A DNA stretch of 64,000 nt from an uncultured Paracoccaceae bacterium (GCA_947494445.1 CANLVD010000004.1:1-64000), one strand, 5' to 3'; shown: positions 1 through 8,972, counted from the stretch's first letter. Notes: a model not told the origin generated them from the letters alone. Made by a program: numbers and translations.

Positions 1-76
1 TTTCGTTTCCAACAACACCTCAGCGCCGCCGGTGAAGCGCTATCTACGCACCACCAAAGAGTCGCGCAACCCCTAA
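1..76 (+). CDS. 3' end of an unidentified CDS
   Basis: The second reading frame is open from the window edge to a TAA at 74-76 and gives a 24-residue C-terminal tail that is basic and proline-containing (ends TTKESRNP). Codon choice is ordinary for the region. The rest of the gene lies outside the window and the tail is too short for me to name a family. The following 77-259 stretch holds no convincing gene; it is presumably the terminator of this gene and the promoter of the next. Confidence 0.5.
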   Translation, partial: FVSNNTSAPPVKRYLRTTKESRNP

Positions 77-259
77 ATGGACGGAATCGCAAAAAAAGTT
101 TGCAATGGTTTATTGACCCCGCGTCATCCCAAGCCGTGCTGGGTGCTGTCTGCAAAATCGCCTCGCACCGCCATGAGAGTCATGGACAGATCAATCGGCC
201 ATGCGCAGTGTGGCAGCTGTCGGAGACTGGATATTTAGACCAAGAAGTGGACATGGGAT

Positions 260-850
260 TTGCTTGAGTTCGTGGCGGCAATCTTTTTCCTGATCATCAC
301 GCCGGGACCGGGCGTTCTGTCCACGGCCGGTGTCGGGGCGAGTTACGGGCGCAAGGCCGGTATCGCTTACGTGACCGGTTTGTTTCTGGGCAACAATCTG
401 GTGATCCTGATGGTGGTCTCGGGTCTTGCAGCGCTTGTGCTGGCGGTTCCCTGGATCCGGTTTGTGCTGATGTGTGTCTCAACCGCCTATCTGCTCTATC
501 TGGCCGCCAAGATCGCCTTTTCGGGCAGCAAGCTTGCGTTCATCCATCCCGAGAATGCACCCGGTGTCTGGCAGGGGCTTGCCCTGCAACCGATCAATCC
601 AAAGGCCTATGCCGTCAACACAGCCCTGTTCTCGGGCTTTGCCTTCTCGGGAATGGGGCTCGGGGCTGAGACAGTGATCAAGCTGCTGCTGGTTAATGCG
701 ATTTGGGTGCCAATCCATCTGCTGTGGCTTTGGCTGGGGCTGTCGATCGAGCGGCTGGATCTGTCCCGGCGCAGCCAGAGCATCGTCAATGGCGTGATGG
801 CTTTGTCCATGGTGATCGTGGTAGCCCTTGCCGTGCTGGCCCAGTTTTGA
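260..850 (+). CDS. LysE/RhtB family amino-acid exporter
   Basis: A 196-residue integral membrane protein of LysE/RhtB type, a family of inner-membrane exporters of amino acids and related small metabolites. The N-terminal hydrophobic segment carries the family hallmark PGPGVL near residue 15, followed by a glycine-rich GVGASYGRKAG loop. About six hydrophobic segments follow, and the length is normal for the family (about 200). An in-frame stop at 236-238 leaves TTG at 260 as the first usable start. The substrate cannot be read from the sequence. It is the first gene of a short co-directional run with the next two genes. Confidence 0.85.
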   Translation: MLEFVAAIFFLIITPGPGVLSTAGVGASYGRKAGIAYVTGLFLGNNLVILMVVSGLAALVLAVPWIRFVLMCVSTAYLLYLAAKIAFSGSKLAFIHPENAPGVWQGLALQPINPKAYAVNTALFSGFAFSGMGLGAETVIKLLLVNAIWVPIHLLWLWLGLSIERLDLSRRSQSIVNGVMALSMVIVVALAVLAQF

Positions 851-860
851 GGAACCGGAT

Positions 861-1064
861 ATGAAATACGGCCCAGATCGCAAAGAGCTGTGGTTCAGGT
901 TCCTGTTCTCTCTGGCAGGGCTGGCACTGATGGTGTTCGCGATTGCCTATCGCGGCATTGGCGGCATGGCCTGGATTGAGGTGCTCGGATTGGCCAGCGT
1001 GTTCTTTGGCGGCTCGGCGATCTGGTCAGGGCGCAAGTTGTTCAGACGGCAGGATCCGGAATGA
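861..1064 (+). CDS. small two-TM membrane protein, unknown function
   Basis: A 67-residue protein starting at ATG 861 behind a GAGGAACC ribosome-binding site; a longer frame from 828 would overlap the exporter and lacks such a site. It has two hydrophobic stretches (about residues 9-24 and 30-50) separated by a glycine-containing turn, with charged termini (start KYGPDRKELW, end RKLFRRQDPE). I do not recognise the family. Its stop overlaps the start of the DinB gene (ATGA), so the two are probably translated together. Confidence 0.65.
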   Translation: MKYGPDRKELWFRFLFSLAGLALMVFAIAYRGIGGMAWIEVLGLASVFFGGSAIWSGRKLFRRQDPE

Positions 1065-1582
1065 CTGCTCTGCATCTTCTTGTTCAGATGGCGCGCAATT
1101 CTGCCTGGGCCAATGACACGCTTTTTGACGTGATATTGCCCTTGGACAGCCGTGTGCTTCATCTGCCGCGGCCCGTATTTTTTGGATCGATCATTGCAAC
1201 GCTCAATCACATACACTCCGTCGACCTTTTCTACATTGATGCGCTTGAAGGTGGCGGACTGGGGCGCGAGGTCTACACAGCGCAGGACTTCGATGCAGTA
1301 GATCAACTGGCCAAGGCTCAAGCCGATGCAGATGCGCGTCTGATTGCATTTTGTGAGGCATTGACGGAACAGAACCTGAGCGACCTGCGCCGTACCGAGC
1401 GCCCGGATGGCAGCTTTGAAGAGCGTGTCGATGCGCTCTTGTTGCACCTCTTTCAGCATCAGGTTCATCACCGTGGTCAGGTTCATGGCCTCCTAAGCCA
1501 TGCAGGCGTCGCACCGCCACAACTGGATGACTTCCATCTTGAATACGGACGTGTGCCCAGTGCTGCCGCTTATTGGGGCTAG
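1061..1582 (+). CDS. DinB family protein (putative metal-dependent four-helix bundle)
   Basis: A 173-residue soluble protein of the DinB/YfiT-like fold. This is a four-helix-bundle superfamily that often carries a three-histidine metal site and in some members acts as a thiol transferase. Visible features are the early helix ending ANDTLF, the NHIHSVDLFYIDAL helix and the histidine-rich FQHQVHHRGQVHGLL helix near residue 135, which would supply the metal ligands. The ATG overlaps the stop of the preceding small membrane protein. The 3' end overlaps the convergent pseudouridine synthase by four bases. Substrate unknown. Confidence 0.85.
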   Translation: MTALHLLVQMARNSAWANDTLFDVILPLDSRVLHLPRPVFFGSIIATLNHIHSVDLFYIDALEGGGLGREVYTAQDFDAVDQLAKAQADADARLIAFCEALTEQNLSDLRRTERPDGSFEERVDALLLHLFQHQVHHRGQVHGLLSHAGVAPPQLDDFHLEYGRVPSAAAYWG

Positions 1583-2250
1583 AACGGCATGGGTGCTGTG
1601 ACCGTGATCTCCCTGCCCCCGGTTGGGTGGCGCAAGCTCAGGCTCAGGGCATGCAGCATCAAACGGTCCGCGCGGTCCTGCACCAGAGAAGGTGCATAGA
1701 ACCGGTCTCCGAGGATCGGGTGGCCGATTGCGCAAAGATGCACACGCAACTGGTGGGTGCGCCCGGTCAAAGCCACTAGCTCCACATCCGTGTGTTCATC
1801 CCCACGCTCCAGCACCCGAAAGTCTGTTTGGGAGGGTCGACCCGTCTCATGACATACTTTCTGCAAGGGCCGGTTGGGCCAGTCTGAGGTGAGCGGCAGG
1901 TCTATGACACCGCAGTCCTTCCCGACCCGCCCCTGCACCCGGGCGCGATAGGTCTTGGACAGATGGCGCCGCTCAAACTGCAGACCCAGATGCCGCTGTG
2001 CTTTTCTGTTGGCCGCAAACACAATGATGCCGGAAGTGTCCATGTCCAGCCGATGCACCAGAAGCGCGCCGGGCACCTGCGCGGCCATCCGGTGTTCCAG
2101 ACAATCGCGATGCTCAAGCGCCTTTCCCGGCACGGACAACAGGCCTGCGGGCTTGTTGACGAAGATCAAATCGTCGTCGTGATGCAGGATCTCCACCGGG
2201 TCTTGTGGCGGCGCATAATTGCGCAGGGGTTCAGGCCGCGTAATGGACAT
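1579..2250 (-). CDS. RluA-family RNA pseudouridine synthase
   Basis: A 223-residue RluA-type pseudouridine synthase, which isomerises uridine to pseudouridine in rRNA and/or tRNA. The signature HRLDMDTSGIIVFA near residue 65 contains the catalytic aspartate (HRLD followed by TSG). The second conserved block, LTGRTHQLRVHLCAIGHPILGDRFY, is present at about residues 160-185. It lacks an N-terminal S4 domain and is short, which fits the RluA subgroup (23S rRNA 746 / tRNA 32) rather than RluC/D; the exact target site is inferred only. It overlaps the end of pgl by 20 bases, so the two are probably co-transcribed. Confidence 0.9.
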   Translation of the reverse strand: MSITRPEPLRNYAPPQDPVEILHHDDDLIFVNKPAGLLSVPGKALEHRDCLEHRMAAQVPGALLVHRLDMDTSGIIVFAANRKAQRHLGLQFERRHLSKTYRARVQGRVGKDCGVIDLPLTSDWPNRPLQKVCHETGRPSQTDFRVLERGDEHTDVELVALTGRTHQLRVHLCAIGHPILGDRFYAPSLVQDRADRLMLHALSLSLRHPTGGREITVTAPMPF

Positions 2251-2920
2251 TCACCGGACTTAGCGCATCGAATATCGCACGGATCGGAGCCTCAAGTGCC
2301 GAGTTTGCCTCGAACGCCTCGCCAAGGGCAGACTTCTTTGCCTCCCCCACGATCAGAACATGGATGTTGCGTGCGTTTTTCAGCACATGGGCTGGCAGAG
2401 TGATCCGGGGTTCCGGTGCGCCGGGCGCGCGCATCGGGACCAGAACCGGGGCATCGGGCGAGAGCGCCAAATCCAACTTGTCAGCCCCCGGAAAGATCGA
2501 GGCTGTGTGCATGTCCGTGCCCATCCCCAGAATGCAGCTGTCGATGGGCAAGGCATCTGACACGGCCCGGGCCAACCCGTCCAGCACGTCCTCTGGGGTG
2601 TCTCCTGCCACGTAGAAGGGGATCAGTTGTGCCGACTGCGCTGCATTCTGTAGAAGACTGCGCCGCAAGAGTGCCGTGTTGGAGCGTTCGGATGTCTCCG
2701 GCACGAAGCGTTCATCCGTCAGCATGACTTTGACCTTGGACCACTCCAGATCGGCACGGCTCAACGCCTCAAGAAACGGCCCCGGGGTGGTGCCACCAGG
2801 AACTGCCAATGTAGCCTGTCCCCGCGCGACGACAGCGTCGGCCAACTCGCCCGCAACAATCTCGGCCAGATCGGTCATCAGCAGGTCGCGATCAGGGTAA
2901 TCCAGTACAACCGGCATCAT
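2231..2920 (-). CDS. pgl: 6-phosphogluconolactonase
   Basis: A 229-residue 6-phosphogluconolactonase of the DevB/NagB fold, which hydrolyses 6-phosphogluconolactone in the Entner-Doudoroff and pentose-phosphate routes. Family blocks seen are VPGGTTPGPFLEAL near residue 40, VMLTDERFVPETSERSN near residue 65 and the GMGTDMHTASIFPGA block near residue 135. The ATG at 2920 has AAGGA seven bases upstream. In many relatives pgl sits with zwf and pgi; here neither is adjacent, so this is a detached copy or the main copy in another context. Confidence 0.92.
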   Translation of the reverse strand: MMPVVLDYPDRDLLMTDLAEIVAGELADAVVARGQATLAVPGGTTPGPFLEALSRADLEWSKVKVMLTDERFVPETSERSNTALLRRSLLQNAAQSAQLIPFYVAGDTPEDVLDGLARAVSDALPIDSCILGMGTDMHTASIFPGADKLDLALSPDAPVLVPMRAPGAPEPRITLPAHVLKNARNIHVLIVGEAKKSALGEAFEANSALEAPIRAIFDALSPVNVHYAA

Positions 2921-3043
2921 GTTGAGATCCTTTTGGCTATTGTCGCTCCTGCACTCCTGCCAAGAATGCGCTCCCCTTGCAAGGTCAAGCGCATCTCACG
3001 GGACGGGGCTCCCGATATCAGGGCCCCGTCCCGGTATCCCGCA

Positions 3044-4699
3044 TCAGACCGGTTGCGCGAAATACGCCTGATGTGCTGGCAGCTCGACCGTTTTTCCTGT
3101 CACATTTGCCGAGAAATCCGAATGGGTGATTGTGTCCCAATCGCCATCGGGCAGGGTCACGGTTTGCGGCGCGTCACTCAGGTTGAACGCACAGAACATC
3201 GCTGCCCCTGCCCCGTCGCGACGCAGGAAACTGATCTTGTGTTCATCTGCTTCGATGATCTCCAGATCACCCTTGGCCAGCACCGGATGCGCTTTGCGGA
3301 ACTTTATAGCATCGCGGTAAAAGTTCAGCATGGATGTGCCGTCGTTTTCCTGCGCGGCAGCAGAGCGTCCCAGATGCTCCAGTGCGACCGGCAACCACGG
3401 CTTGGTGTCCGAAAATCCACCGTTGGGGCTGTCTGCGGTCCAGGCCATCGGTGTCCGACATCCATCGCGTCCCTTGTACTTGGGCCAGAACTGCTTTCCA
3501 TAAGGGTCCTGCAACTCTTCAAACGGAACATAAGCTTCGGTCAGGCCGAGCTCCTCGCCCTGATACAGACAGACCGAGCCGCGCAGGCTCAGGATCAGGG
3601 CCGTCATGGTCTTGTTGCTCGCCGTGTCGAGGCTCCAGCGGCTCGCATGGCGTGAGACGTCATGGTTTGAAAAGGCCCAGCAGGACCAGCCGTCAGCCGC
3701 CGTCTCTTCGAAATCCGTCAACACTTTGGCCGCTTTTTGTCCGTCCAGCGGATCAGGCGACAGGAAGTCAAAGGCATAGCACATGTGCATCAGATCATCA
3801 CCGGCGGTGTATTCACCGATAATTTCCAGCCCGCGTTGCGCATCACCCACTTCACCCACGGCTGCCGTGTCGGGATATTCATCCATGACAGCGCGCAGGC
3901 GTCTGAGGAAATCCAGATTTTCCGGCTGGTTCTTGTCGTAAAGGTGATCCTGAAAATTATAAGGGTTCACCTCAGGCGCAATGGTCGAGTTACGTTGATC
4001 CTCTGGCAAGGCTGGATTGGACTTCAGGTCTTTGTCATGGACGTAGAAATTGATCGTATCAAGCCGGAAACCATCAACCCCCCGCTCAAGCCAGAAACGG
4101 GCAACGTCCAGCAACTCCTGCTGTACCTCCATCGAATGGAAATTCAGGTCTGGCTGAGAGGCCAGAAAATTATGGAGGTAATACTGCCGTCGATCTGTGT
4201 CCCAAGCCCAGGCAGATCCGCCAAAGATGGACAGCCAGTTGTTGGGTGGCGTGCCGTCGAGCATGGCATCAGCCCAGACATACCAGTCCGCCTTGGCATT
4301 ATCACGCGACGACCGACTTTCCTGAAACCACTGATGCTGTGACGACGTATGGCTGAGCACCAGATCGATCATCACACGGATATTGAGCGCGTGGGCCTGT
4401 TCGATCAGCGCATCAAAATCACCTAAAGTGCCGAACATCGGATCTACATCGCGATAATCCGAGACGTCATATCCGAAATCCTCCATCGGCGATTTGTAGA
4501 ACGGAGAGATCCAGATGGCATCGACCCCAAGGCTCGCCACATAGGGCAGCCGGTGGATGATGCCTGCGAGATCACCGATGCCATCTCCGTTGCTGTCCTG
4601 ATAGGAGCGCGGGTAGATCTGATAGATCACCGCTCCCCGCCACCAATCCGGGTCTTTTGACATCTGAGGTCCGTTTTTCACGGGAAGCGCAAGGTTCAT
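3044..4699 (-). CDS. alpha-glucosidase, GH13 family
   Basis: A GH13 alpha-glucosidase of 551 residues that hydrolyses terminal alpha-glucosidic bonds of sucrose/maltose/trehalose-type oligosaccharides. The opening WWRGAVIYQIYPRSYQDSNG is typical. The nucleophile Asp lies in DGFRLDTINF, the acid/base Glu in AVGEVGD and the transition-state stabiliser in FSNHDVSRH. No signal peptide, so it is cytoplasmic. The start chosen is the ATG at 4699 behind AAGGACAAAGCCA; ATG 4663 is an alternative, and a further upstream extension to 4768 looks non-coding. It is divergent from a LacI regulator with palindromic operators between them. No sugar transporter is next to it. Confidence 0.9.
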   Translation of the reverse strand: MNLALPVKNGPQMSKDPDWWRGAVIYQIYPRSYQDSNGDGIGDLAGIIHRLPYVASLGVDAIWISPFYKSPMEDFGYDVSDYRDVDPMFGTLGDFDALIEQAHALNIRVMIDLVLSHTSSQHQWFQESRSSRDNAKADWYVWADAMLDGTPPNNWLSIFGGSAWAWDTDRRQYYLHNFLASQPDLNFHSMEVQQELLDVARFWLERGVDGFRLDTINFYVHDKDLKSNPALPEDQRNSTIAPEVNPYNFQDHLYDKNQPENLDFLRRLRAVMDEYPDTAAVGEVGDAQRGLEIIGEYTAGDDLMHMCYAFDFLSPDPLDGQKAAKVLTDFEETAADGWSCWAFSNHDVSRHASRWSLDTASNKTMTALILSLRGSVCLYQGEELGLTEAYVPFEELQDPYGKQFWPKYKGRDGCRTPMAWTADSPNGGFSDTKPWLPVALEHLGRSAAAQENDGTSMLNFYRDAIKFRKAHPVLAKGDLEIIEADEHKISFLRRDGAGAAMFCAFNLSDAPQTVTLPDGDWDTITHSDFSANVTGKTVELPAHQAYFAQPV

Positions 4700-4946
4700 T
4701 GGCTTTGTCCTTGGTGAGGGAGGCAGGCACTGGCCAACCCCCGAGGGTGTCACTGTTCGCAAGACCACAACATGCAGCGGTCACATTCGCATCGTCTGTC
4801 AAAGCTTGCACTTTGCCCTAGGCCACTCGGGATGTTTGCGTCGGCTGCGTGGCTGGTCTGGGAGGCAAATCAAACACGCAACTTTCACGAACGCATCCTC
4901 TGCTTGACGGCTGGACCCAAGGGCAAAGTGTCAGTCTTTTAGGCTT

Positions 4947-4960
4947 CCAAACCGGTTTGG
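4947..4960. promoter_or_regulatory. LacI-type operator palindrome (site 1)
   Basis: CCAAACCGGTTTGG is a perfect 14-bp palindrome centred on CG, the usual form of LacI/GalR-family operators. It lies about 250 bp upstream of the alpha-glucosidase start and 125 bp upstream of the regulator start. Confidence 0.7.
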
Positions 4961-5058
4961 ATGCTCCAGCAATGCAAAGCACTGACCAACTTGTCAAGAT
5001 TCTCTGAGTCTTTAGACAAAATTTCCTTGCCAAGGCAATTCGCACTCAGCACTCTTTC

Positions 5059-5068
5059 AAAGCGCTTT
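5059..5068. promoter_or_regulatory. LacI-type operator palindrome (site 2)
   Basis: AAAGCGCTTT, a perfect 10-bp palindrome within the less perfect CTTTCAAAGCGCTTTAAAG. It abuts the ribosome-binding site (AAAGGG) of the regulator gene that starts at 5085, an ideal position for autorepression. Confidence 0.6.
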
Positions 5069-5084
5069 AAAGGGATACGCCTCC

Positions 5085-6116
5085 GTGAACCTCAAGGAAC
5101 TGGCAAGAACTCTTGGCTTGTCGCCGACCACGGTAAGCCGCGCGCTGAACGGTTATCCGGAGGTCAGCAGCCGCACCCGGGAAAAGGTTCAGGCCGCCGC
5201 AGCCCTGCATGGCTATGTTCCAAACCATCAGGCACAACGGCTGGCTACCGGGCAGACCAAGGCCATTGGGCATGTGCTCAGCCTTGCGCAGAACGACATG
5301 ATCAACCCGATCTTTGGTGACTTCATCGCAGGTGCCGGAGAGGCCTATGCGGAACTGGGTTATGACATGGTCGTCTCTGTCGCGCGGGAAGGCAATGAGG
5401 AGGAAGCTTACCGGACACTCGTGGCCCGCAACCGCGTTGATGGCGTCGTGTTGCACTCTCCCACCGCGACGGACGCGCGGATCGCATTGCTTGCCGAACT
5501 GGACATTCCCTTTGTCGTGCACGGCGTGGCTCCAGGCGTATCCTCTCCCTACAGCTGGCTCGACATCAACAATTTCGGCGCCTTCGAACGGGCAACAAAA
5601 CTGCTGATCGATCTCGGACATGAGCGCATCGCATTGCTGAACGGACCAAAGGGGATGAGTTTCGCCACTGATCGGCTGGCAGGCTTCACTCAGGCCATGA
5701 ACAAGGCAGAGTTGCCAATTGAACCCGGGCATATCCTGCATGCCAGCATGACTGAGCCTTACGGGTTTGACAGCACCACTGAACTGATGGCCCGACCGGA
5801 TGCGCCCACGGCGTTCCTGTCCTCCTCGATGATGACGACGATCGGCGTCTATCGGGCGCTTGGGCAATTGGGTCTGGAAATCGGGCGGGACGTGTCGCTC
5901 GTTACCCATGACGATATGCTGTCTTTTCTGCCCAACAGCGGTGACGTTCCGCAATTCACCTGCACCAGATCCTCGGTCAGACGGGCCGGACATCGGGTTG
6001 TCGAGATGCTGATCAGCCAGATAACCGAAAAAACTGAAATCCCCATGACCGAGCTTTGGGAGGCTGATTTGGTGCTCGGCCGCTCCACCGGCCCTGCACC
6101 TGGTCATCGCCCGTAA
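5085..6116 (+). CDS. LacI-family transcriptional regulator (probable AglR type)
   Basis: A 343-residue LacI/GalR-family repressor. The N-terminal helix-turn-helix is LKELARTLGLSPTTVSRALN with the hinge helix near residues 45-55, followed by a periplasmic-binding-protein-like sensor domain (blocks ARNRVDGVVLHSP and LGHERIALLNGP). Start is GTG 5085, preceded by AAAGGG and by a palindromic operator. Because it is divergent from an alpha-glucosidase gene, the likely effector is an alpha-glucoside or derived sugar; this is inference. It is followed by an AT-rich 146-bp gap with an inverted repeat. Confidence 0.9.
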   Translation: MNLKELARTLGLSPTTVSRALNGYPEVSSRTREKVQAAAALHGYVPNHQAQRLATGQTKAIGHVLSLAQNDMINPIFGDFIAGAGEAYAELGYDMVVSVAREGNEEEAYRTLVARNRVDGVVLHSPTATDARIALLAELDIPFVVHGVAPGVSSPYSWLDINNFGAFERATKLLIDLGHERIALLNGPKGMSFATDRLAGFTQAMNKAELPIEPGHILHASMTEPYGFDSTTELMARPDAPTAFLSSSMMTTIGVYRALGQLGLEIGRDVSLVTHDDMLSFLPNSGDVPQFTCTRSSVRRAGHRVVEMLISQITEKTEIPMTELWEADLVLGRSTGPAPGHRP

Positions 6117-6130
6117 AAGTGTAAATCAAG

Positions 6131-6157
6131 TGTAAACATGAATTGGCATAGTTTACA
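6131..6157. repeat. TGTAAAC / GTTTACA inverted repeat downstream of the LacI gene
   Basis: TGTAAAC at 6131-6137 and its exact complement GTTTACA at 6151-6157 are separated by 13 bases, followed by a run of A. It lies between the LacI-type gene and the sugar dehydrogenase gene. It could be an operator for the downstream gene or part of a weak bidirectional terminator; the sequence does not decide. Confidence 0.4.
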
Positions 6158-6262
6158 AAAAATATACGCAAATTTTAGATTTCATTAACCACCTCTCGGC
6201 TTCTGTAGCCGGAAAGGTAGTCAAGTTGGTCTACCCGGAATTTGCGAGGTGTCGATGTGAAC

Positions 6263-7570
6263 ATGACGATCATGGCCGATGTGTTCGAACGGTTCGAAGA
6301 CAAGGTCAGCAAGGGGACGTGCAGGGTTGGCATCATCGGCCTTGGCTACGTCGGCATCCCCCTGGCACTGCGCATTTCCGAAGTTGGGTTTCCAGTCACA
6401 GGCTTTGACATATCCGACCGTCGGGTGGACACGCTCAACACCGGGTTGAGCCCGCTCAAACACATCCCTCACTGTGACATCAACTGTCTGGTGACTGCCG
6501 GATTTCGTGCGGAAACCTCCTTTCAGAAAATCTCGGACTGTGATGCCATCATTCTGTGCGTGCCAACACCTGTCGATGCCTCCCGCGTACCAGATCTGGC
6601 TTTTGTGCGATCAGCACTGGATCAGATCGCGCCGCATCTGCGCCCCGGTCAATTGATCTCACTGGAAAGCACGACATGGCCGGGCACCACGGAAGAGGTG
6701 ATCCGTCCGGTGATTGAACGGCAGGGATTGGTCGTGGGGCAGGATGTCTTCGTCGTCTATTCACCCGAACGTGAAGACCCGGGCAACAAATCCTTCACCA
6801 CCCGCTCGATCCCCAAGGTGATCGGCGGTCTGACGCCAGCCTGTCTGAATGCCGGTCAGGACTTCTATAGCCGGTTCATCGACCATATGGTGCCCGTCAG
6901 TTCCACGTCAGCGGCCGAGATGGTCAAACTGCTGGAAAACATCCACCGCGCGGTGAACATCGGGTTGGTCAATGAGATCAAGATGGTGGCCGACCAGATG
7001 GACCTTGATATCTTCGAGGTGATCGATGCCGCCGCAACCAAACCTTTCGGGTTCCGCGCCTATTACCCCGGGCCCGGCATCGGTGGACATTGCATCCCGG
7101 TTGATCCTTTCTACCTGAGCTGGAAGGCACGACAATTCGGCGCCTCCACGAAATTCATCGACCACGCAGGCGATGTGAACGACGCCATGCCGCGCTATGT
7201 GGCCGACCGCGTCGCCGAGGGGCTGAACCGGTCTGGAAAGTCGGTTCAGGGTGCACGCGTTCTGGTGCTTGGCATCACCTACAAGCCCGACATTGATGAC
7301 ATGCGCGAAAGCCCATCCATGGAGGTCGTGAAAAACCTGAAGGCGCGCGGCGCCCAGATCACCGCCTGCGATCCTTGCGTGGATGTGGATGCGATCAGCG
7401 ATCTGAGGTTTTCGGACCTGACAAGCGAGGCTTTGCGCGACCATGACATCGTCGTTCTTCTGACCGATCACACAGCCTTTGACTATGATATGATTCGCAA
7501 TGACGCCCCCATGCTGGTGGACACACGCGGGCGCTACCGTGGGGAGAGCAGAACTCTCATCCGGGCATAG
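6263..7570 (+). CDS. UDP-N-acetylglucosamine 6-dehydrogenase type (WbpA-like) nucleotide-sugar dehydrogenase
   Basis: A UDP-glucose/GDP-mannose dehydrogenase family protein of 435 residues that oxidises C6 of a UDP-sugar with two NAD+ to the uronic acid. The N-terminal Rossmann motif is GIIGLGYVGIPLALR, then CVPTPVD. The catalytic-cysteine block is GPGIGGHCIPVDPFYLSWKA (Cys in GGHC), which is closest to the WbpA/TviB branch (UDP-GlcNAc as substrate) rather than Ugd. The ATG 6263 is preferred over an upstream TTG at 6242; GAGG lies 13 bases upstream. It overlaps the convergent MATE gene by 14 bases. No glycosyltransferase or polymer-export gene is near, so the polysaccharide it feeds is not defined. 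Confidence 0.85.
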   Translation: MTIMADVFERFEDKVSKGTCRVGIIGLGYVGIPLALRISEVGFPVTGFDISDRRVDTLNTGLSPLKHIPHCDINCLVTAGFRAETSFQKISDCDAIILCVPTPVDASRVPDLAFVRSALDQIAPHLRPGQLISLESTTWPGTTEEVIRPVIERQGLVVGQDVFVVYSPEREDPGNKSFTTRSIPKVIGGLTPACLNAGQDFYSRFIDHMVPVSSTSAAEMVKLLENIHRAVNIGLVNEIKMVADQMDLDIFEVIDAAATKPFGFRAYYPGPGIGGHCIPVDPFYLSWKARQFGASTKFIDHAGDVNDAMPRYVADRVAEGLNRSGKSVQGARVLVLGITYKPDIDDMRESPSMEVVKNLKARGAQITACDPCVDVDAISDLRFSDLTSEALRDHDIVVLLTDHTAFDYDMIRNDAPMLVDTRGRYRGESRTLIRA

Positions 7571-8972
7571 CGGCACCTTGAGGGGTCATCAGGCCCAGAC
7601 GGTCCCGGGCAAGAAACCGGTGGGTCAGCAAGACGGCAGCCAGTGACAGCCCGGCGGCCAGCCCCCACCAGACCCCGGCACCACCCAAACCTAGAGGGAA
7701 CGCCAGAATATAGGCAGCGGGCAAACCAACTGCCCAATAGCTGAAGACAGCGATCCACATCGGAATGCGTGTGTCTTTCAGCCCGCGCAGCAGTCCGACA
7801 GCGACCACCTGCAGCGAGTCCACCAGTTGAAATGCGGCCGCAACAGCCAACAGGGGCGCGCCAATGGCCACAATGGCGGCTGCGTCTGCAGTCTCCTTTC
7901 CCAGGAAGGTCCAGAAGTACAACTCACCGGCCAGCACAAAAGACAGGGCAGCCAAAACAGCCAGAACAGCGGCCAGCATCAGGGCGATCTTGCCAGCAAG
8001 ATCGATGCCGCGATGATCATCGCGCCCATAAGCCTGCCCCACCAGAACCGTTCCCGCCTGCGCCAATCCAAACGGGATCATGAAAATGACCGAGATCACC
8101 TGCAGCGCCACGCCATGGGCTGCCAGATAGATAGGACCCAGCCAGCCCATCAGCACCGATGAGGCCGAGAACAACCCGACCTCGGCCAGCAAAGTGCCAC
8201 TGATCGGCAGGCCAAGGCGCAGGATATCGGCAAAACCGGGCCAGTCGGGACGCCAGAAGCGAACCATCAACTCATAGGGCTTCAGGGCGGGCAGCAGCCA
8301 GCAATAGGCAAGCAGCAGGCCAGCCATCAGAATATTGGTCGCAACGGATGCAATTGCTGCTCCTTCGACGCCCAGCGCCGGCATCCCCAGATTGCCGAAG
8401 ATCAGTGCCCAGTTGAACAGGATATTCATCGCCACACCGATCATGGTGATCCAGAGCACGATCTGCGCACGCTCCAGTGCCGACAGGAAGCCGCGCAGAA
8501 CCATCAACGCCAGCGCAAAAGGAAGCCCGGCGCCTGCGAGCAGAAAATACTCGGCTCCGATCCGCGACACTTCCGGGTCCTGTTTGAGCGCCAGAAAAAT
8601 CTGCTCGCTGAAGACCATCGGTGCGATCACCAGAAGCGAGAAGATCAGCACCACCCAAAGCCCCATCCGGACCGAGCGACGTACCCCTGCGATATCCCCG
8701 CGCCCCTGGGCGTTTGCGGCCAGGGGCACAACTGCCGCCGAAAAGCCCGAGCCCACGATGAAGATCACGAAGAACAGCTGCGTGCCAAGAACCGAGCCTG
8801 CCAGTGGCAAGGCTCCCAACCGCGAGATCATGATCGTGTCGGTCACATGGATCGCAATCTGGGCCAGTTGCGCGCCCACAAGCGGCAGGCCAAGCGCCAG
8901 CATGGCCCGCAAATGCGCGGTCCAGGTGGATTTGTGATCAATCAGATCGTCAGGGGTGACTTGGGCCGACAT
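7557..8972 (-). CDS. MATE family efflux transporter
   Basis: A 471-residue MATE (NorM-type) exporter that uses Na+ or H+ gradients to expel cationic or other toxic compounds across the inner membrane. About twelve hydrophobic segments are visible in two repeats; the first repeat begins MLALGLPLVGAQLAQIAIHV with the conserved D/T-containing VTDTIMISRLG. The second repeat has LRLGLPISGTLLAEVGLF. The start ATG at 8972 follows GGAAG. Drug specificity cannot be inferred. Upstream sits the DegT gene on the same strand with an 84-bp gap containing a 16-bp palindrome. Confidence 0.92.
   Translation of the reverse strand: MSAQVTPDDLIDHKSTWTAHLRAMLALGLPLVGAQLAQIAIHVTDTIMISRLGALPLAGSVLGTQLFFVIFIVGSGFSAAVVPLAANAQGRGDIAGVRRSVRMGLWVVLIFSLLVIAPMVFSEQIFLALKQDPEVSRIGAEYFLLAGAGLPFALALMVLRGFLSALERAQIVLWITMIGVAMNILFNWALIFGNLGMPALGVEGAAIASVATNILMAGLLLAYCWLLPALKPYELMVRFWRPDWPGFADILRLGLPISGTLLAEVGLFSASSVLMGWLGPIYLAAHGVALQVISVIFMIPFGLAQAGTVLVGQAYGRDDHRGIDLAGKIALMLAAVLAVLAALSFVLAGELYFWTFLGKETADAAAIVAIGAPLLAVAAAFQLVDSLQVVAVGLLRGLKDTRIPMWIAVFSYWAVGLPAAYILAFPLGLGGAGVWWGLAAGLSLAAVLLTHRFLARDRLGLMTPQGAAMPG

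Larger units (their letters stand above)
4700..5084. promoter_or_regulatory. Divergent control region of the alpha-glucosidase and LacI-regulator genes
   Basis: A 385-bp non-coding stretch, the longest gap in the window. It separates the two divergent genes and carries two LacI-type palindromes with central CG dinucleotides, described separately. I see no further gene in it. Its length would accommodate two promoters and a looped repressor arrangement. Confidence 0.7.

Noticed and set aside
5067-6107. 346-residue open frame antisense to the LacI-type regulator
   Set aside because: The sense frame has clear HTH and sensor-domain motifs. The antisense translation shows no family motif and is explained by GC-rich codon mirroring.
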